In this document: piece by piece, positions 8,918 through 17,464 of the stretch | How positions within the stretch are numbered: the stretch's first letter is position 1 | How the letters are laid out: every line of letters begins with the position of its first letter | Source: Bdellovibrionaceae bacterium UBA1609 | GTDB lineage: Bacteria > Bdellovibrionota > Bdellovibrionia > Bdellovibrionales > UBA1609 | Reading direction: 5' to 3' | NCBI GenBank assembly: GCA_002321895.1 | Contig: DCMZ01000010.1 | Coordinates: 186,001-250,000, forward strand | Length of the DNA: 64,000 bases | Notes under the pieces: generated by a model | What the model saw: the letters and a program-made list of their open reading frames with translations, nothing else | What the model was told of the DNA's origin: nothing | Database searches by the model: none | Made by a program: the position numbers and the translations under genes

Positions 8918-11470
8918 TTAGAGGCTTTTTGCAGCAGCCGCTAGTTTACTAGTTTCTAATAACCAAAGTGCCGCTTCTGGTGCCAACTCACCTAAATTTA
9001 CATCATCCATTTTTACACTCTCTAAACGATCAGATCGAGTAGACTTCACTAATTTCTTGATCTCTTCTCGCTCAGCAATTCCCCAAATTAAAGATTTTCC
9101 CCGAGAGGACTTAAGCAACTGCAAGGCTTTTTTTCGATTTTCATAGGTGTGCTTGAAAAGTGGCAATTCTACAGTAATAGTTTCTACTGACTCCTCAGCC
9201 TCTTCACCTTCTACCACTTCTACTTTTTTAGGAAGTTCCACTTCAATAAACTCACCCGTTTCAGCCAATAGGATCTCTTTCGCTTGGGCAAACAATACTT
9301 CCGCAACTTTGTCACTCAAAGGATGTTCCGGTAGATCTTTAAGCCCTTCATCCATTTGCTCTAAATGCAGACTCAGCGCCGATTCATATATTTTCGGAAA
9401 CAGAGCCAGAGACCTTTGTTTAATGATCGTCTTTTCAGCTTCGGTAAAAGCAAAATCCGATTCCCCAGGACCCACTCCTCGATCATAAACACCTGAATCG
9501 ATAAGCTCCTCGAAAGTCTGTGACCAAGTGGCTACTAACTCACTTTCGGGAAGAAATGCAACAGCATTAAACCCACCTAAACTTTCAATATCCTGCATAA
9601 GTTCGTTATGTGAAATATTTTTTACTTCATCGTTAATTTCGCCAATATCTTCATAACGACGACGGACCTCTAGGACCTGCAGCTTTTGAGATATCAAAGA
9701 GTAAAAGTTAGCCCGTTCAGCTAACATTCCCACAGCAAACTTTTGTGGTGATAAATGCACTTCATGAACCGTCTGAGCTGGCAAACCGAAACCCACGGTT
9801 TTTCCGGTTATAAACTCTTCAATCACGTTAGAGGGTATACCTTCAACGACATCCAATCCTGATTGCTTGACTGACTCAGAAACTGAATTCCCATAATCAA
9901 ACCGATTACAATCGGCAAAACTCTCTACATGACTGTCTGTACAATAGCTTGGAATTTGTTCATTAGCATACTCTTCCCCCAAATAAAGGTTACGAATCAC
10001 TTTCTCATCATAGGAAAGTGCATGCTCTTGTTTCGCTATCAAATCTCCAGACACTATACTTTCAAAAAATAGTTGATACTCCATCACGGAACTAGACGTT
10101 ACCCAATCTGAATCAGCACCACCATTTGCCAAAAACTCCTGCATCATTTGCGGCCGATCTTCTGCTCTATAATTAGTCGCCAAAGAACCAGCGAAGTTAT
10201 GCCTTAATCCAAGCGTATGTCCCACCTCATGTGCCACCACTTCGCGTATGTAATTCTGAGAAATTTTAAGAACTGTCTCATCGGTGACCTCGGACGATGA
10301 TAGAATATGCTCCAAACCAGATAGAAGAGTCGCCTCCTGTTCACGATCACACAATTTAGAGTGCCCAAAACCTCTCATCTCAATAATTGCCCCTCTTGCA
10401 GATTCTGCCTTTATCGATCTCAAAAGTGCGCGAGCTCGTCTTTTACTTACAAATGCAAATGCGGATGTAAAATACACTTGTGCATTTAAAATCTGACCCG
10501 TTCGTGGGTCCATCTGTGCGTCGGCATAAGCAAATCCAGCTCGATCCCAATTCACCCATTGAACAATATTGTAATCGGGGTGAGGAGCTGATAGTCCTGC
10601 AGGCGCATCAATGGCTTGAATGATGTTTCTGCCGAAGGCTTTATTCCAATAGAGAATTCCATCAATAACAGCCTGCCTAAAAGCCGGTGGAGTGTTAGAG
10701 CTGACTGCGAATACGATGGGTTTTCCCTCATGAAATTTCGAAGCATGAATCACCTCACCACCATCTAGAGTTGAATAAGGAGCCACTTCAAAAAATCCAA
10801 ATCGATCGAAACCATAAGAGGCTTTCGTTTGAAAAGTAGGATCAGGATTGTAAGGAGAAAGATAGTATCTTATTTCAGCCATCAGAGTACGACTCATGTT
10901 AAACTGAGCAATCTGTCGAATAAACAACTCGTTACGAGATGTCAGGCTGGCTGATTCGATAAAACTCACGGATACATTATGGCCATTAAACTCATTACTA
11001 GCTCCAGAGGAGAAATCTTGCCCTCTCCAATCATCGGCCGTAAATAGTTTTGCCATACCTCGATTAAAATCGATGACATAGTAATCACCATCGACCTGGG
11101 TTGGAAAACTGGCCAAAACTAAATTGGATGGCAGGTCTTCAGTAACAACATGTCCAGCGGATGCTTCCAAAAGATAGATACGTCCATTTTTTAAAGAGAA
11201 AGCAACAACACGCGACTTTAATCCACCGAATTGGGGTGCACCCGTTTGCGTAATGAGTTGTGATCTTAACAAGAATTCTTTGTCCAACGCGTCTTTATGG
11301 ATTTGAATGGCACTGTTAGCACCTACTGAAAAAGAAGCCGCCACTTGGGCTGCTGGAGCTACCTCTTTTTTTGGAGCTGCTGGACTTTTGCTCCCCTTAT
11401 CTTCAGCACAAGAAACAAAAAATAGTGTTGCAAATATAACCAATAAAAATCTGTCGAATCCCCTCAACAT
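8918..11470 (-). CDS. Zinc-dependent metalloprotease lipoprotein (metzincin-type)
   Basis: Predicted secreted, lipid-anchored protease of 850 residues. The signal peptide ends in the lipobox FFVSC (Cys21), followed by an alanine/proline/lysine linker. The extended zinc motif HEVGHTLGLRHN (HExxHxxGxxH, near residue 414) marks the metzincin clan. The long N-terminal domain with beta-rich sequence and the region after the motif (ASSVMEYQ-type Met-turn segment near residue 460) resemble the DUF5117/DUF4953 group of bacterial zinc proteases; that assignment is by pattern only. The start codon follows GGGGGAG, which can pair with an upstream CTCCCC. The gene appears monocistronic. Confidence 0.82.
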   Translation of the reverse strand: MLRGFDRFLLVIFATLFFVSCAEDKGSKSPAAPKKEVAPAAQVAASFSVGANSAIQIHKDALDKEFLLRSQLITQTGAPQFGGLKSRVVAFSLKNGRIYLLEASAGHVVTEDLPSNLVLASFPTQVDGDYYVIDFNRGMAKLFTADDWRGQDFSSGASNEFNGHNVSVSFIESASLTSRNELFIRQIAQFNMSRTLMAEIRYYLSPYNPDPTFQTKASYGFDRFGFFEVAPYSTLDGGEVIHASKFHEGKPIVFAVSSNTPPAFRQAVIDGILYWNKAFGRNIIQAIDAPAGLSAPHPDYNIVQWVNWDRAGFAYADAQMDPRTGQILNAQVYFTSAFAFVSKRRARALLRSIKAESARGAIIEMRGFGHSKLCDREQEATLLSGLEHILSSSEVTDETVLKISQNYIREVVAHEVGHTLGLRHNFAGSLATNYRAEDRPQMMQEFLANGGADSDWVTSSSVMEYQLFFESIVSGDLIAKQEHALSYDEKVIRNLYLGEEYANEQIPSYCTDSHVESFADCNRFDYGNSVSESVKQSGLDVVEGIPSNVIEEFITGKTVGFGLPAQTVHEVHLSPQKFAVGMLAERANFYSLISQKLQVLEVRRRYEDIGEINDEVKNISHNELMQDIESLGGFNAVAFLPESELVATWSQTFEELIDSGVYDRGVGPGESDFAFTEAEKTIIKQRSLALFPKIYESALSLHLEQMDEGLKDLPEHPLSDKVAEVLFAQAKEILLAETGEFIEVELPKKVEVVEGEEAEESVETITVELPLFKHTYENRKKALQLLKSSRGKSLIWGIAEREEIKKLVKSTRSDRLESVKMDDVNLGELAPEAALWLLETSKLAAAAKSL

Positions 11471-11472
11471 AC

Positions 11473-11498
11473 TCTCCCCCTTCTATATTGTTGGGGAG
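11473..11498 (-). promoter_or_regulatory. Hairpin that may mask the metalloprotease ribosome binding site
   Basis: On the minus strand CTCCCC (complement of 11493-11498) can pair with GGGGAG (complement of 11473-11478), which is the Shine-Dalgarno of the metalloprotease gene. The loop is about 14 bases. Six G-C/A-T pairs are only moderately stable, so control of translation is a possibility, not a conclusion. Confidence 0.35.
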
Positions 11499-11635
11499 TT
11501 TCTACTCAATTATTAAAAAACTATCAATGTGTATCTAGGCGTTAGAAGTCACTGATATGAAGCTGATACGCCAGAAAGATTCAAACGGGATCTACTAGAT
11601 CTGAACCCTAATTCTGCTCCGCATATATAGAAAAT

Positions 11636-13042
11636 TCATCCACCAAACCGAGACATTATTTTATGGTAAATTCCATCGAAACCACCATTGCTCATAATAA
11701 GCACAACGTCTCCAGCTTGATGTTCATCAACCAATGCTTTAACAATCTCATCCGTGTTCTCGATGAAACTGGCTCGAACTCCTTTATGGCTCAAATCCTC
11801 TATGAATTGCTCAGAATTAAATCGATCCGCCTCTGGAATCTTACTTTGATTAAACGCTTTTGGATAGATCACCCAATCCGCACGACTGTAAGACTCCAAA
11901 TATTCGTTATAGAACACATTTCTTCTCGCCGTCGCCGAACGAGGTTCAAAAATACATATCAAACGACGATCTCCATAGGCCTCTCGCATACAATCCAAGG
12001 TAAGTCTTACTGCTGTAGGATGATGAGCGAAATCGTCAATCACTGTAATATCTGGATTATCGAGAATGACCTCTTGCCTGCGCTTGACCCCTTTAAACTG
12101 CGCCAATCCTTGGAGTATTAAATGGTGTGGCCACTCCAATTCCCGAGCCAATGCATAACTGGCCAAGGCGTTCATTGTGTTATGCGGCCCAAATTGTTTT
12201 ATAGCAATGTCGGCGATATTTTTGCCTTCACGGATTACAGAGAATTGATTTCTACCCACTACGGACTCTCGCCCTCTTACGCTATAGTCCCCATGTTCCA
12301 ATCCGTAAGTGATCACTTTGCATTTGGCTGACGCCACAAGCTTCATAACCTCTTTATCTTCACCGTTTGCGACCAGCAATCCATCCTCTGGAATTCTTTC
12401 AACCAATGCCTCAAAGGCTTTTCTAATCTCATTCATATCCGAATAGATATCCGCATGGTCAAACTCAACACTCGTCAAAATTACATACTTAGGCTTGTAG
12501 TGGATAAACTTTGGGACCTTATCAAAATAGGCGGTGTCGTACTCATCCCCTTCAATACAAAACCAATCTCCAGTTGGCGATCTAAAAGAATGGTCAAAAT
12601 TCAAAGGAATTCCACCTATTAAAAAGCCGGGTTTGTTCCCACACACTTCGGCAATCCAACTCATATAGCTGGTCGTAGTTGTTTTGCCATGAGTTCCAGC
12701 AATCACTACCGAATTGCGATCACCTATCACCCACTCCCCCATCGCCTTTGGTAAACTTGTATAGGGGATCTCCAGTCGCACCATTTCTTGCGCCTCTTCA
12801 AAATGCGAACTGATTACGTTTCCTACAACAACCAAGTCTGGTCGTGGATTCAAGTTTTCTTTTCGATACCCTTGCATTATGGAGATCCCTAAAGATTCCA
12901 GTTGAGTGGACATAGGAGGATATACATTCTCATCGCTTCCGGTCACTTTATAGCCCATGCTTTGTAAAATTCCAGCTAAGCTTCCCATAGCTGTTCCACA
13001 AATTCCCATTAAATGTATATGCGATCCCGATTTGAGCTGCAT
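11636..13042 (-). CDS. mpl: UDP-N-acetylmuramate:L-alanyl-gamma-D-glutamyl-meso-diaminopimelate ligase
   Basis: Cytoplasmic Mur-ligase-fold enzyme that joins recycled murein tripeptide to UDP-MurNAc, bypassing MurC, MurD and MurE. The N-terminal HLMGICGTAMGSLAG Rossmann loop, the ATP loop GTHGKTTT (116-123) and the C-terminal domain with IDDFAHHPTAVRLT are all typical of Mpl and MurC. Assignment to Mpl over MurC rests on the SLAGILQSMGYKVTGSD start and on its neighbours. It is the last gene of a three-gene minus-strand operon, four bases after the serine hydrolase gene and downstream of an LD-carboxypeptidase gene. Confidence 0.9.
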   Translation of the reverse strand: MQLKSGSHIHLMGICGTAMGSLAGILQSMGYKVTGSDENVYPPMSTQLESLGISIMQGYRKENLNPRPDLVVVGNVISSHFEEAQEMVRLEIPYTSLPKAMGEWVIGDRNSVVIAGTHGKTTTTSYMSWIAEVCGNKPGFLIGGIPLNFDHSFRSPTGDWFCIEGDEYDTAYFDKVPKFIHYKPKYVILTSVEFDHADIYSDMNEIRKAFEALVERIPEDGLLVANGEDKEVMKLVASAKCKVITYGLEHGDYSVRGRESVVGRNQFSVIREGKNIADIAIKQFGPHNTMNALASYALARELEWPHHLILQGLAQFKGVKRRQEVILDNPDITVIDDFAHHPTAVRLTLDCMREAYGDRRLICIFEPRSATARRNVFYNEYLESYSRADWVIYPKAFNQSKIPEADRFNSEQFIEDLSHKGVRASFIENTDEIVKALVDEHQAGDVVLIMSNGGFDGIYHKIMSRFGG

Positions 13043-13045
13043 ACT

Positions 13046-14095
13046 CTACCTCATTAATTCTTCAAATATTATGTTGTGTATAAGTGGTCGAGCCTCTTTT
13101 ATCAGCGACCGCTTTCGACCATAATACACACGATTTGTGAGAAGTGTAATCATCAAATCTTTCTTTGGATCCATCCAAAATGAAGTGCCAGTAAAACCTA
13201 AATGACCAAAAGATTGACTAGAGAAATAGCTACCACAACTGGGAGAGGAACCAGGCATCATAAAACCTAAGGACCAATCTCCATTCTTCTTTGGAAGGGC
13301 TCTTTTTGTAAATAGTTTTACCGTATCTGGCTTCACCCATGACGACTGCCCATTAAGCGCTTTCCTTAAACTCAGTGCCCAATCCTCTACATCTTCGAGG
13401 CGGCCAAACAAACCCGCATGAGAACTGACACCACCCCAGCTCCATGTATTGTCATCATGAACCTCACCTTGTAATCGCTGCTTTCTCCAAGAACATTTTT
13501 CGGTGGGAGCGTAATAGCTTTTCACATACTTAGGACGATTGTCTTTGCAAAAATGAAGTCTTGTTTTTGGAAAATCATTACGTAATTCATTCCAACAGCC
13601 AATAAGAGATCTCCCTCGTAGCTGCTCTAAAGCAAACCCCAAAAGGATAAAATCTAAATCGCTATATACAGCATTTTTCCGGTGTGATTGCCTCTTTTCA
13701 CAAAGTACCATTCTCCTTAACTCATACCATCGATCCTTCTTAGGAAGGGATCTGAGCTTTTTAAAGTAAGGCTTCCAGTCAACATAACCGGCACTGTGAC
13801 TAAGTAGTTCGAAAAATTTGACTTCTTCCTCATTAATCTCAGGCAATACGTCGTGTACGATGTCTTGGGGCTTTAAATCAAAATAGGAGTGCTCCCGCAT
13901 ATAGGCCGAAACTGTGAAAATAATTTTAGTAAGAGAAGCCAAGTCAAAATACCGACGTTCCTCTCCCCATCTTAAATCCACACGTTTCTTACCTTTTAGG
14001 ATAGCAGAAACCTGTATGGAAGGTGCGAGGTCTCGAATCACACTCGGAAACTCTCTATCTACCCTGTCCTTTATGCGTTTTTCTACCGATTGCAT
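13046..14095 (-). CDS. Beta-lactamase-fold serine hydrolase (class C/EstB-like)
   Basis: Penicillin-binding-protein-like hydrolase of 349 residues. The nucleophile motif SLTK (Ser54, Lys57), the second motif YSD (about residue 144, in place of YxN) and the third motif HLG within GHLGFTGTSFW (about 294) are in the right order and spacing. No signal peptide is apparent, so it probably works in the cytoplasm. It sits one base after the LD-carboxypeptidase gene and four bases before mpl, so a role in trimming muropeptides or their ester/amide derivatives is likely. A true resistance beta-lactamase is unlikely. Confidence 0.78.
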   Translation of the reverse strand: MQSVEKRIKDRVDREFPSVIRDLAPSIQVSAILKGKKRVDLRWGEERRYFDLASLTKIIFTVSAYMREHSYFDLKPQDIVHDVLPEINEEEVKFFELLSHSAGYVDWKPYFKKLRSLPKKDRWYELRRMVLCEKRQSHRKNAVYSDLDFILLGFALEQLRGRSLIGCWNELRNDFPKTRLHFCKDNRPKYVKSYYAPTEKCSWRKQRLQGEVHDDNTWSWGGVSSHAGLFGRLEDVEDWALSLRKALNGQSSWVKPDTVKLFTKRALPKKNGDWSLGFMMPGSSPSCGSYFSSQSFGHLGFTGTSFWMDPKKDLMITLLTNRVYYGRKRSLIKEARPLIHNIIFEELMR

Positions 14096-14096
14096 G

Positions 14097-15023
14097 CTAG
14101 CCTTTAGGGAAAACCAGTAGTTCAGGTTTAGTCGCTAACTTCAATTCAGCGAGACTATTTAGCGGCAATGGTAAATTTCTTTTACCGTGACCACATGGCA
14201 AACCCTTCAACACTGGGAAATCAACAGACTTGGCAAAATCTTTGATGGCCACCGAGGTAAAATTTTTTCCATCCGGCTCATCTCCGCCCGTCACACTGCC
14301 TAAAACAATGGCTTTCACACCTTTAAATTGGTCCGCTAACAGCATATGATTTAAAATGCGATCCAGAGCATAACCCCTCTCACCCACTTCTTCAAAAAAC
14401 ACAATTTTATTTTTTCCATAAAATGTATGTTTCGTTCCTGCTGTAGTCTGCAAAAGACTCAGATTCCCTCCAACTAGACGACCTTTTATGTTTTTTCTCT
14501 TAAGCGCTAATCCATTCAAGGGTTGTAGATGCCGAAAACGCATTTCTTGACTAGGATGTTCTAAAAACTTTCTAAAATTTTGTATAGAGCTAGAAGATAA
14601 AGATCCGCCATTGAGTTCGCACACAAATGGCCCATGGACCACACGCCATCCCCATTGTCGGATAAAATACTGATGTAAATAGGTTATATCGCTAAACCCA
14701 ACAAACATCTTTTGCTTCTTAGGCTTTTTAAGCTTTTTTAGATAAGGTATGAGCCTTTGACTTCCATACCCACCCCGAACGCAAAAAATGGCCTTACTAT
14801 GGTCATTTGTTAAAGCATCAATGAGATGTTTTGCTCTCACTTCATCCAAATTGGAGCAAAACCGACTTTTTTTAGAAAAAATATTTTTTGGAACCCGTGG
14901 CCTATATCCCCATTTTTCGAGCTCTATGATCCCTTGTTCAAGATCGACTAAATCACATCGCGAAGCCGGCGCAACAACATCAATAATATCCCCTGGCCTT
15001 AAAGGTTCGAAAGAAGTGGGCAT
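14097..15023 (-). CDS. LD-carboxypeptidase (S66 family, LdcA/MccF-like)
   Basis: S66 serine peptidases remove the terminal D-alanine from murein tetrapeptides during recycling (LdcA) or hydrolyse microcin-type amides (MccF). Seen here: the N-terminal PGDIIDVVAPAS, RGGYGSQRLIPYL (84-95), the nucleophile Ser111 in GFSDITYLH, the catalytic glutamate in FFEEVGERGYALD and the C-terminal histidine in CGHGKRNLPLPL. There is no signal peptide. The start has AGAGGAG eight bases upstream. First gene of the recycling operon: trimming tetrapeptide to tripeptide supplies the substrate of Mpl encoded downstream. Confidence 0.88.
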   Translation of the reverse strand: MPTSFEPLRPGDIIDVVAPASRCDLVDLEQGIIELEKWGYRPRVPKNIFSKKSRFCSNLDEVRAKHLIDALTNDHSKAIFCVRGGYGSQRLIPYLKKLKKPKKQKMFVGFSDITYLHQYFIRQWGWRVVHGPFVCELNGGSLSSSSIQNFRKFLEHPSQEMRFRHLQPLNGLALKRKNIKGRLVGGNLSLLQTTAGTKHTFYGKNKIVFFEEVGERGYALDRILNHMLLADQFKGVKAIVLGSVTGGDEPDGKNFTSVAIKDFAKSVDFPVLKGLPCGHGKRNLPLPLNSLAELKLATKPELLVFPKG

Positions 15024-15131
15024 AACGGTCTCCTCTAAATAATGACATCATATGTGACGCAGCTTGTACAGCGATGATTAATTAAAATATTAGTGAAAGA
15101 CTCTTATTAGATCGCATTTAAGGAGGAATGT

Positions 15132-15587
15132 ATGAGTCTAATTCAGTTTACTGTTTCGGCTATAATGGCAATATTCTTATTCGGATGTGGACCTGTGGAA
15201 CCGGTACCCAGCGCTCCCAAAGCCGCCAATCATGATTTGGTGATCAATCAAAGAGCTGGGGGCGACCGATCCAATAAAGTAACTCTTTTAAGCACAAAGA
15301 GCCCAAACACCCAAATTGTGAATTTTAACCATACAGCAAATCGAGATGGCTTTCTAATGCTTGAATCTCTTTACATTGATGTCGAAAGAGAAAGCAATTG
15401 TGGCATGGAAGTGGAGTATCGGTTCGGAGAAAAAGGATTTGGCAAAAAAGAATTTGTCTATTCAAACCTTACCATAAGAAAACAACTTCCCATTCAAAGA
15501 GGATTTGATTATCGTATTCTCTGGGTCATTAAAAACATGAAAGACTGTGGGCAAGTGGACATTGAATTTTCTGTGGCCTCCTTTTAA
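15132..15587 (+). CDS. Small hypothetical lipoprotein
   Basis: 151 residues, no family recognised. The signal peptide MSLIQFTVSAIMAIFLFGC ends in a lipobox (LFGC), followed by a proline/alanine-rich linker (GPVEPVPSAPKA). The mature part is short and probably beta-rich. A textbook Shine-Dalgarno (AAGGAGG) lies just upstream of the ATG. First gene of a plus-strand trio with the PAP2-like gene 21 bases downstream, so a shared envelope function is likely. Confidence 0.7.
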   Translation: MSLIQFTVSAIMAIFLFGCGPVEPVPSAPKAANHDLVINQRAGGDRSNKVTLLSTKSPNTQIVNFNHTANRDGFLMLESLYIDVERESNCGMEVEYRFGEKGFGKKEFVYSNLTIRKQLPIQRGFDYRILWVIKNMKDCGQVDIEFSVASF

Positions 15588-15608
15588 GAAAAATAATTTA
15601 AGTCATCT

Positions 15609-16541
15609 ATGAATTTAAAACGCTGTTTACTTTTTTTATTTGTTATTGCTACCACCTCTCAACTGGCTATAGCTCAGTCTGGAGAGTGGAATAGTGCTAA
15701 CGAAGATGAAGCCTTGGACCAGTACACCCTATTAGGCAAACCCTTGCCTAATGAAATCCCGACTCCATCGTTCTCAGACAGCTTCTCCCGCCTTCCTAAG
15801 GATTGGACATTATTTAAGCGCATGGTGGTCGATAAGCGAAATCGACACCACATTTACCAGTTGGGATATATTACGGGCGCGTTATTGGCGACCGATCACG
15901 AAACATGGAGCGCACTCAAGCGAAGTAACGATAAAGAAGATTCCATTGAATCTATTAATGAGCATTTTGTGGGACTAGGTGATGGCTTTTTCCAAATGGC
16001 CGTGGCTGGAGTTTTTGGCGCAGTCGGCTACATTGCTGAAGACAATCTCGCAAAACGGACTTCATTCCAGATTGTAGAAGTCTTTTTAGCGACAGGCTCG
16101 GTGGCGCATCTAATGAAGCATGTTACAGGCAGACAGAGTCCCTCTCGCGCCACCAGTCGAACTGGAAATTGGGAACCGTTACCTGACCAAAACAGATACT
16201 ATGAAGATGTCAAAGCCTATGGCTCTTTTCCATCTGCCAATTTAGCGACCTTTTACGCCTCTTTCAAAGTGATCGAAGATAATTACCGGCATCACACCTG
16301 GCTTCCCTACTTGCGATACTTTCTCACAACAGGTGTAGTGCTCGGCAACACAGGGCAGTCTAAGCATTGGCTCAGTGAAGCCCCAATTTCAATAGCAATA
16401 GGGCATGTATTTGCCAAAATAGTCACAAGGAATAATCATCCCGATAATCGATTGGAAATGCAAAAATACGAAACCATAAAGATTGTACCGATGTTCTCAC
16501 CCAAAGGTGATTCTCTAGTGGGGGTTCAATGGGCTTGGTAG
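15609..16541 (+). CDS. PAP2-superfamily protein with degenerate active site
   Basis: 310 residues with an N-terminal signal peptide (ending near LAIAQS). The C-terminal half matches the PAP2 acid phosphatase fold: KHVTGRQSP aligns with the KxxxxxxRP motif, SFPSANLATFYAS with PSGH, and GNTGQSKHWLSEAPISIAIG with SRxxxxxHxxxD. Several key residues differ: RP is SP, PSGH is PSAN (general-acid His lost), SR is GN and the last Asp is Glu, while the nucleophile-position His in KHW is kept. It may be inactive or have changed chemistry. The 3' end overlaps the following lipoprotein gene by 13 bases, so they are translationally coupled. Confidence 0.72.
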   Translation: MNLKRCLLFLFVIATTSQLAIAQSGEWNSANEDEALDQYTLLGKPLPNEIPTPSFSDSFSRLPKDWTLFKRMVVDKRNRHHIYQLGYITGALLATDHETWSALKRSNDKEDSIESINEHFVGLGDGFFQMAVAGVFGAVGYIAEDNLAKRTSFQIVEVFLATGSVAHLMKHVTGRQSPSRATSRTGNWEPLPDQNRYYEDVKAYGSFPSANLATFYASFKVIEDNYRHHTWLPYLRYFLTTGVVLGNTGQSKHWLSEAPISIAIGHVFAKIVTRNNHPDNRLEMQKYETIKIVPMFSPKGDSLVGVQWAW

Positions 16542-17299
16542 GTCGATTTTCAGTTATTTTTATTATGAGCCTAAGTGCTTTTCTCGCCGGCTGTGAAACA
16601 TCCCAAACCGAAAGAAATTTTCGCTCTCCCCATTTACCCATATTTCCAGAAATAACACCCGGCAAGGAGAGCCCATCTAACCCTTACTGGGCTAGAATAT
16701 CTGCAATTGGTGACAATCAAAAGATGACTCTAAATGACACTTCTGAATTTGAACCAGACAGTCCAACCAAAGTGGGCACCATCGGAACACACTATAGATT
16801 CCCAGCAAACATCTACACCTATGCCATGACTGATGGCGTAGGCTTACAATGGGACTTTTTTCATTGGAATCATGGCAAACTTGCTGCGGGTGTTTTTGCA
16901 GGAACCGACCAAACCTGGGGTGCCCAATTGATTGCGGCCAAACAAGTAGGAGCTATTGGTGAAGGCTTTGCCACTCTTTTTGCTAGCTTTCAAATAAGAC
17001 AAGAAGATTTACTCTTGGAGTGCTTGAGTGTGGACAATAGAAACTGCCAAGAGCCCAGTACCTTGTCCAACAACAGAGTCCGGTTCCGCAACCAAGTCAG
17101 TGATTTGCTAGTTGGTGTGCAGTTGGGCGAGTTTCCTCTGGGACAAGAGGGTCTTTCAAGATTTTATGTAAACCTCGAGTTAGGATTCCGGACCGTTGGA
17201 CATCGATTCCAAATTGAAGAAAAGCATTCACCCAGCAACTACGAGCAATTAGACAGCCAACCACAATATGGTCTCACTCTTGGTGTTGCACTTTGGTAA
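16529..17299 (+). CDS. Hypothetical outer-membrane-associated lipoprotein
   Basis: 256 residues, no family recognised. The signal peptide carries the lipobox FLAGC (Cys22). The mature region has alternating hydrophobic/polar stretches (GKLAAGVFAGTDQTWGAQLI, ATLFASFQIRQ, FYVNLELGFRTVGHRFQIEE) and ends in GLTLGVALW with a terminal aromatic, which resembles a beta-barrel signature. A lipobox and a barrel together are unusual, so a soluble beta-sandwich is an alternative. Third gene of the trio, overlapping the PAP2-like gene. Confidence 0.65.
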   Translation: MGLVGRFSVIFIMSLSAFLAGCETSQTERNFRSPHLPIFPEITPGKESPSNPYWARISAIGDNQKMTLNDTSEFEPDSPTKVGTIGTHYRFPANIYTYAMTDGVGLQWDFFHWNHGKLAAGVFAGTDQTWGAQLIAAKQVGAIGEGFATLFASFQIRQEDLLLECLSVDNRNCQEPSTLSNNRVRFRNQVSDLLVGVQLGEFPLGQEGLSRFYVNLELGFRTVGHRFQIEEKHSPSNYEQLDSQPQYGLTLGVALW

Positions 17300-17464
17300 C
17301 TTAATATTCTCAAAACTGATCCAAAATATTAATAACCAAAATCATCTTGTTATGAAATCGCTAGACTATAGTTATAACTCAGATTTTCACTGAGATATTG
17401 GAGCTAGATAAGCTAGTATCTAGATAGTTGAAATATAAACAGAACCTATTTTCACTCAACAAGG

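Noticed and set aside
11663..12121. Plus-strand ORF of 152 residues.
   Set aside because: Fully antisense to the conserved mpl gene; a shadow frame.
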